From JAGQPD01 sp020426865 (lineage in GTDB: Bacteria > Planctomycetota > Planctomycetia > Pirellulales > Pirellulaceae): 64,000 nucleotides of DNA. Position numbers and translations under genes: made by a program. This document shows, piece by piece, positions 61,868-64,000 of this stretch. Each line of letters starts with the position of its first letter. The first letter of the stretch is position 1. Under the pieces are notes generated by a model. It had not been told where the DNA came from, did no database searches, and saw nothing but the letters and a program-made list of their open reading frames with translations. Location: contig JAWKTN010000008.1 in assembly GCA_041399065.1 (NCBI GenBank), forward strand, positions 372,001 through 436,000, read 5' to 3'.

Positions 61868-63712
61868 TTGATAGGCCCGGTATTTTCACGTGAATTGGCC
61901 GTCGCGCCCCGCCGCCCACGACTTTACATTACGCGCGCCGTCTATGCCGCGGCATTCGTGGTATTAATGAGTACTGCCTGGCTTGTGCTGTGGGGAACTC
62001 AGGTGAGCCTGAATGTAGGAGATATGGCTCGATTCGGGGGACGATTGTTCCGCATTATCGCCCCGATTCAATTGGCATTGGTGTTATTCCTGTCCGCGAC
62101 GACGGCCGCCAGTGCCGTTGCGCAAGAAAAAGATCGGCGGACGCTTCTGTTATTGTTGATGACTCAGCTCAGCAATATCGAATTGGTATTGGGCAAGCTT
62201 TGCGCGTCATTACTGCATGTATTTGCCATGGTCGCGGCCGCGTTGCCGGTGTTTGCCCTGACGTTGACGCTGGGGGGCGTTTCGTGGGAGCAGATCGGTC
62301 GGGTGTTTGCCGTCACGTTATCGTCGGCGATCGTCGCCGGAAGCATTGGAGTTTTGTATGCATTTTGGCGTGAAAAGACCTTTCAGACGCTTGCCCTGAC
62401 GGTGTTGACGATCTGCTTTTGGCTGGTCGTGGCAGAGATTCTGCGGGCCACGCTTGCTGGGCGAGCCGTGGGGGGAATCGCGATCGAAGGGATTGTCGCT
62501 GGTGTCAGTCCGATTCGTGCGATCTTAGATGCCGCCCAACCGATCGTGCCCAATTATGCCAGCGGTCATCCGTGGGGAAATCCCGTCTGGCTGTATCTGG
62601 CAGTCACGGTTGGCATCAGTTTCCTGTTGAATTTGGTATCCATTATGGGAGTGCGACGATGGAATCCGTCGCGCGAGGTGCGGCAAGTGCCGCCTGCTGT
62701 CGACGATCGATTGGCACCGGCGGCAAATACCGACGAGGCACGAGAACGTCGGTTTGAAGAAGCGCGAGGTGGGCACGTCGATTCGCGGCTCCGGGCGAGC
62801 TCGGGTACGGGACAGACGCGTCAGGTGTGGGACAATCCCATACTATGGCGTGAGATCTGTACTTGGGCCTATGGTCGCAAGGTGCTGGCGATTCGCATTG
62901 CCTACATCGTCCTGGCGGCGATGGCGTTGTTGGCCGTCCACGATTCCGTGCAGCATTCCCGGACCGCAATCGGTCGAATGCAGGAGGACAGTATTATACC
63001 GAGCACCGCCAAGCCACTCGTGCCGTTGCTGGTAATCAGCCTGGTGGTCATCAATGCCCTATCGGTTACGTCGGTGACGACGGAGCGAGACGGTCAGGCC
63101 TTGGACTTGCTGCTGGCGACCGATTTGACTCCCAGCGAATTCGTGTTGGGAAAACTATACGGCGTGCTCGCGGTTGCTGGACTTATGGTGGCACTTCCCA
63201 TGGGAATCTGTATTTATCTGTGGGCGCGGGGGGGCTTGAGTCATGAAAACATGTTGTTTCTGTTTGTTGGATATTTGGTGATGGTCGTCTTTTCCACGAC
63301 CTTGGGAATCCACTGTGGCATGGCCTATTCGAGTTCGCGCAGTGCGATCGGGGTCAGTTTGGGAACGATCTTCTTTGTATTTTTGGGGGTGGTAACGTGT
63401 ATGTTGATGATCATCTCCTTTAGTGGATCGTTCCAAGTTCAGTTGTGGCCGTTTGTCGTGTTCATCTTGGGAGGTGGCATTGGGCTGTTCTACGCGCTTG
63501 GCAAACGCAATCCATCCAAGGCGATCTATTCTGCGTGTTTGATACTGCCATTTGCTACGTTTTATGCGATCACGAGTTTCTTGACCGAACATTTTCTGGC
63601 CGTGTTCTTGATGGTAGTGGGTACCTACGGATATGCGACGGCAGCGATGTTGATCCCCGCATTGCACGAATTCGACTTTGCCATGGGGCGTACGACCACG
63701 GCGGATGAATAG
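61868..63712 (+). CDS. ABC-2 type transporter permease, internally duplicated
   Basis: 614 residues with roughly a dozen membrane helices. The start is TTG with AGGAG six bases upstream. The two halves resemble each other: GPVFSRELAVAPRRPRLYITRAVYAA with EKDRRTLLLLLMTQLSNIELVLGKL (87-111) recurs as NPILWREICTWAYGRKVLAIRIAYIV with ERDGQALDLLLATDLTPSEFVLGKL (about 404-428). It looks like two ABC-2 permease subunits fused in one chain, so one protein could form the whole channel. No ATPase gene is adjacent inside the window; the ATPase cut off at the left edge is not necessarily its partner. Confidence 0.88.
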   Translation: MIGPVFSRELAVAPRRPRLYITRAVYAAAFVVLMSTAWLVLWGTQVSLNVGDMARFGGRLFRIIAPIQLALVLFLSATTAASAVAQEKDRRTLLLLLMTQLSNIELVLGKLCASLLHVFAMVAAALPVFALTLTLGGVSWEQIGRVFAVTLSSAIVAGSIGVLYAFWREKTFQTLALTVLTICFWLVVAEILRATLAGRAVGGIAIEGIVAGVSPIRAILDAAQPIVPNYASGHPWGNPVWLYLAVTVGISFLLNLVSIMGVRRWNPSREVRQVPPAVDDRLAPAANTDEARERRFEEARGGHVDSRLRASSGTGQTRQVWDNPILWREICTWAYGRKVLAIRIAYIVLAAMALLAVHDSVQHSRTAIGRMQEDSIIPSTAKPLVPLLVISLVVINALSVTSVTTERDGQALDLLLATDLTPSEFVLGKLYGVLAVAGLMVALPMGICIYLWARGGLSHENMLFLFVGYLVMVVFSTTLGIHCGMAYSSSRSAIGVSLGTIFFVFLGVVTCMLMIISFSGSFQVQLWPFVVFILGGGIGLFYALGKRNPSKAIYSACLILPFATFYAITSFLTEHFLAVFLMVVGTYGYATAAMLIPALHEFDFAMGRTTTADE

Positions 63713-63723
63713 GAGTTGGAGCC

Positions 63724-64000
63724 TTGCAGGCGATCTGGGAAGTTGCTCCCTGGCTGCTCGGTATGGCGGTCCTAATAGCGGCATCGGCCTTTTTTTCGGG
63801 TGCCGAGGCGGCATTGTTTTGTTTGCGTTGGCGGGACCGCCGCGCCTTGGCCAGCGGCAATCGGGCTCAGCGGTTCGCGGAGCGGTTGTTGCACGATCCT
63901 GATCGTCTGCTTTCAGCCGTTTTGTTTTGGAACCTGGTTGTGAACCTGTCGTATTTTGCCATTGCATCGACGGTAGGTTTGAAGCTGCGGCGCGATCCGA
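63724..64000 (+). CDS. DUF21/CorC-HlyC family membrane protein, N-terminal part (cut by window edge)
   Basis: The first 92 residues from a TTG at 63724, 11 bases after the permease stop, with GGAG upstream. Sequence ASAFFSGAEAALFCLRWRD, LLHDPDRLLSAVLFWNLVVNLSYFAI matches the DUF21 (CNNM) transmembrane domain, usually followed by CBS domains and a CorC_HlyC domain. These proteins are linked to magnesium or other divalent cation export. The rest lies outside the window. Confidence 0.88.
   Translation, partial: MQAIWEVAPWLLGMAVLIAASAFFSGAEAALFCLRWRDRRALASGNRAQRFAERLLHDPDRLLSAVLFWNLVVNLSYFAIASTVGLKLRRDP

Overview
This 64 kb window reads as a chromosomal segment of a planctomycete, most likely from the Pirellulales side of the phylum. 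The evidence is a DUF1559 pseudopilin-like protein with an H-X9-DG C-terminus, a giant secreted protein opening with the LEPR-type motif seen on planctomycete surface proteins, PEP-CTERM/dockerin-like proteins, a pair of Gfo/Idh/MocA oxidoreductases, a TPR-sulfotransferase, LpxB (so lipid A is made), and frequent TTG/GTG starts. No rRNA, tRNA, CRISPR array, integrase or transposase was seen; the window looks like core chromosome, apart from a rearranged-looking edge near 30.3-31.0 kb.

Layout. 1-11.5 kb is mixed housekeeping: the start of an ABC ATPase coupled to a membrane protein, a MazG-like protein, a TIGR03960-type radical SAM protein, a Rieske ferredoxin, a secreted protein, a CYTH-domain protein, a small Cys-rich secreted protein, lpxB, a site-2-protease-like protein, DUF983 and a BrkB/YihY membrane protein. 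12-24 kb holds the cell-surface genes: a 1970-residue CotH/lamin-tail/dockerin protein, a lipoprotein, the DUF1559 protein and two PEP-CTERM proteins, one of which looks like two proteins fused end to end. 24-30 kb carries an alkaline phosphatase, the two oxidoreductases and the TPR-sulfotransferase.

31-40 kb is a minus-strand flagellar-type export operon in the order fliF-fliG-fliH-fliI-fliJ-fliN-fliO-fliP-fliQ-fliR-flhB. It is stripped down and divergent. FliF lacks room for the RBM3/collar region, FliG has a long low-complexity linker, hook genes and fliL/fliM are absent between fliJ and fliN, and FlhB ends before its NPTH self-cleavage domain. This is the best candidate here for something not yet described: either a decaying flagellum or an export machine that works without the usual substrate switch.

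40-52 kb returns to housekeeping genes: an esterase-fold protein lacking its catalytic Ser, malate dehydrogenase, uracil phosphoribosyltransferase, a GlsB/YeaQ membrane protein, comEC, pyruvate carboxylase and a glutathione peroxidase. 52-58.6 kb is a minus-strand run with a polysaccharide-export (SLBB-type) lipoprotein, a second lipoprotein, a B12-binding radical SAM protein and an unknown anchored protein; an envelope or exopolysaccharide role is a guess. 58.7-61.6 kb is a translationally coupled pair of dynamin-like/DUF697 GTPases, and the window ends with an internally duplicated ABC-2 permease and the start of a DUF21 (CorC/HlyC) membrane protein.

A recurring small-scale feature is perfect or near-perfect tandem repetition of exactly 15 bp in at least four genes, including one that duplicates the start codon of fliJ. 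Start codons were chosen by ribosome-binding site and family N-terminus; all family names come from reading motifs by eye, with no database search.
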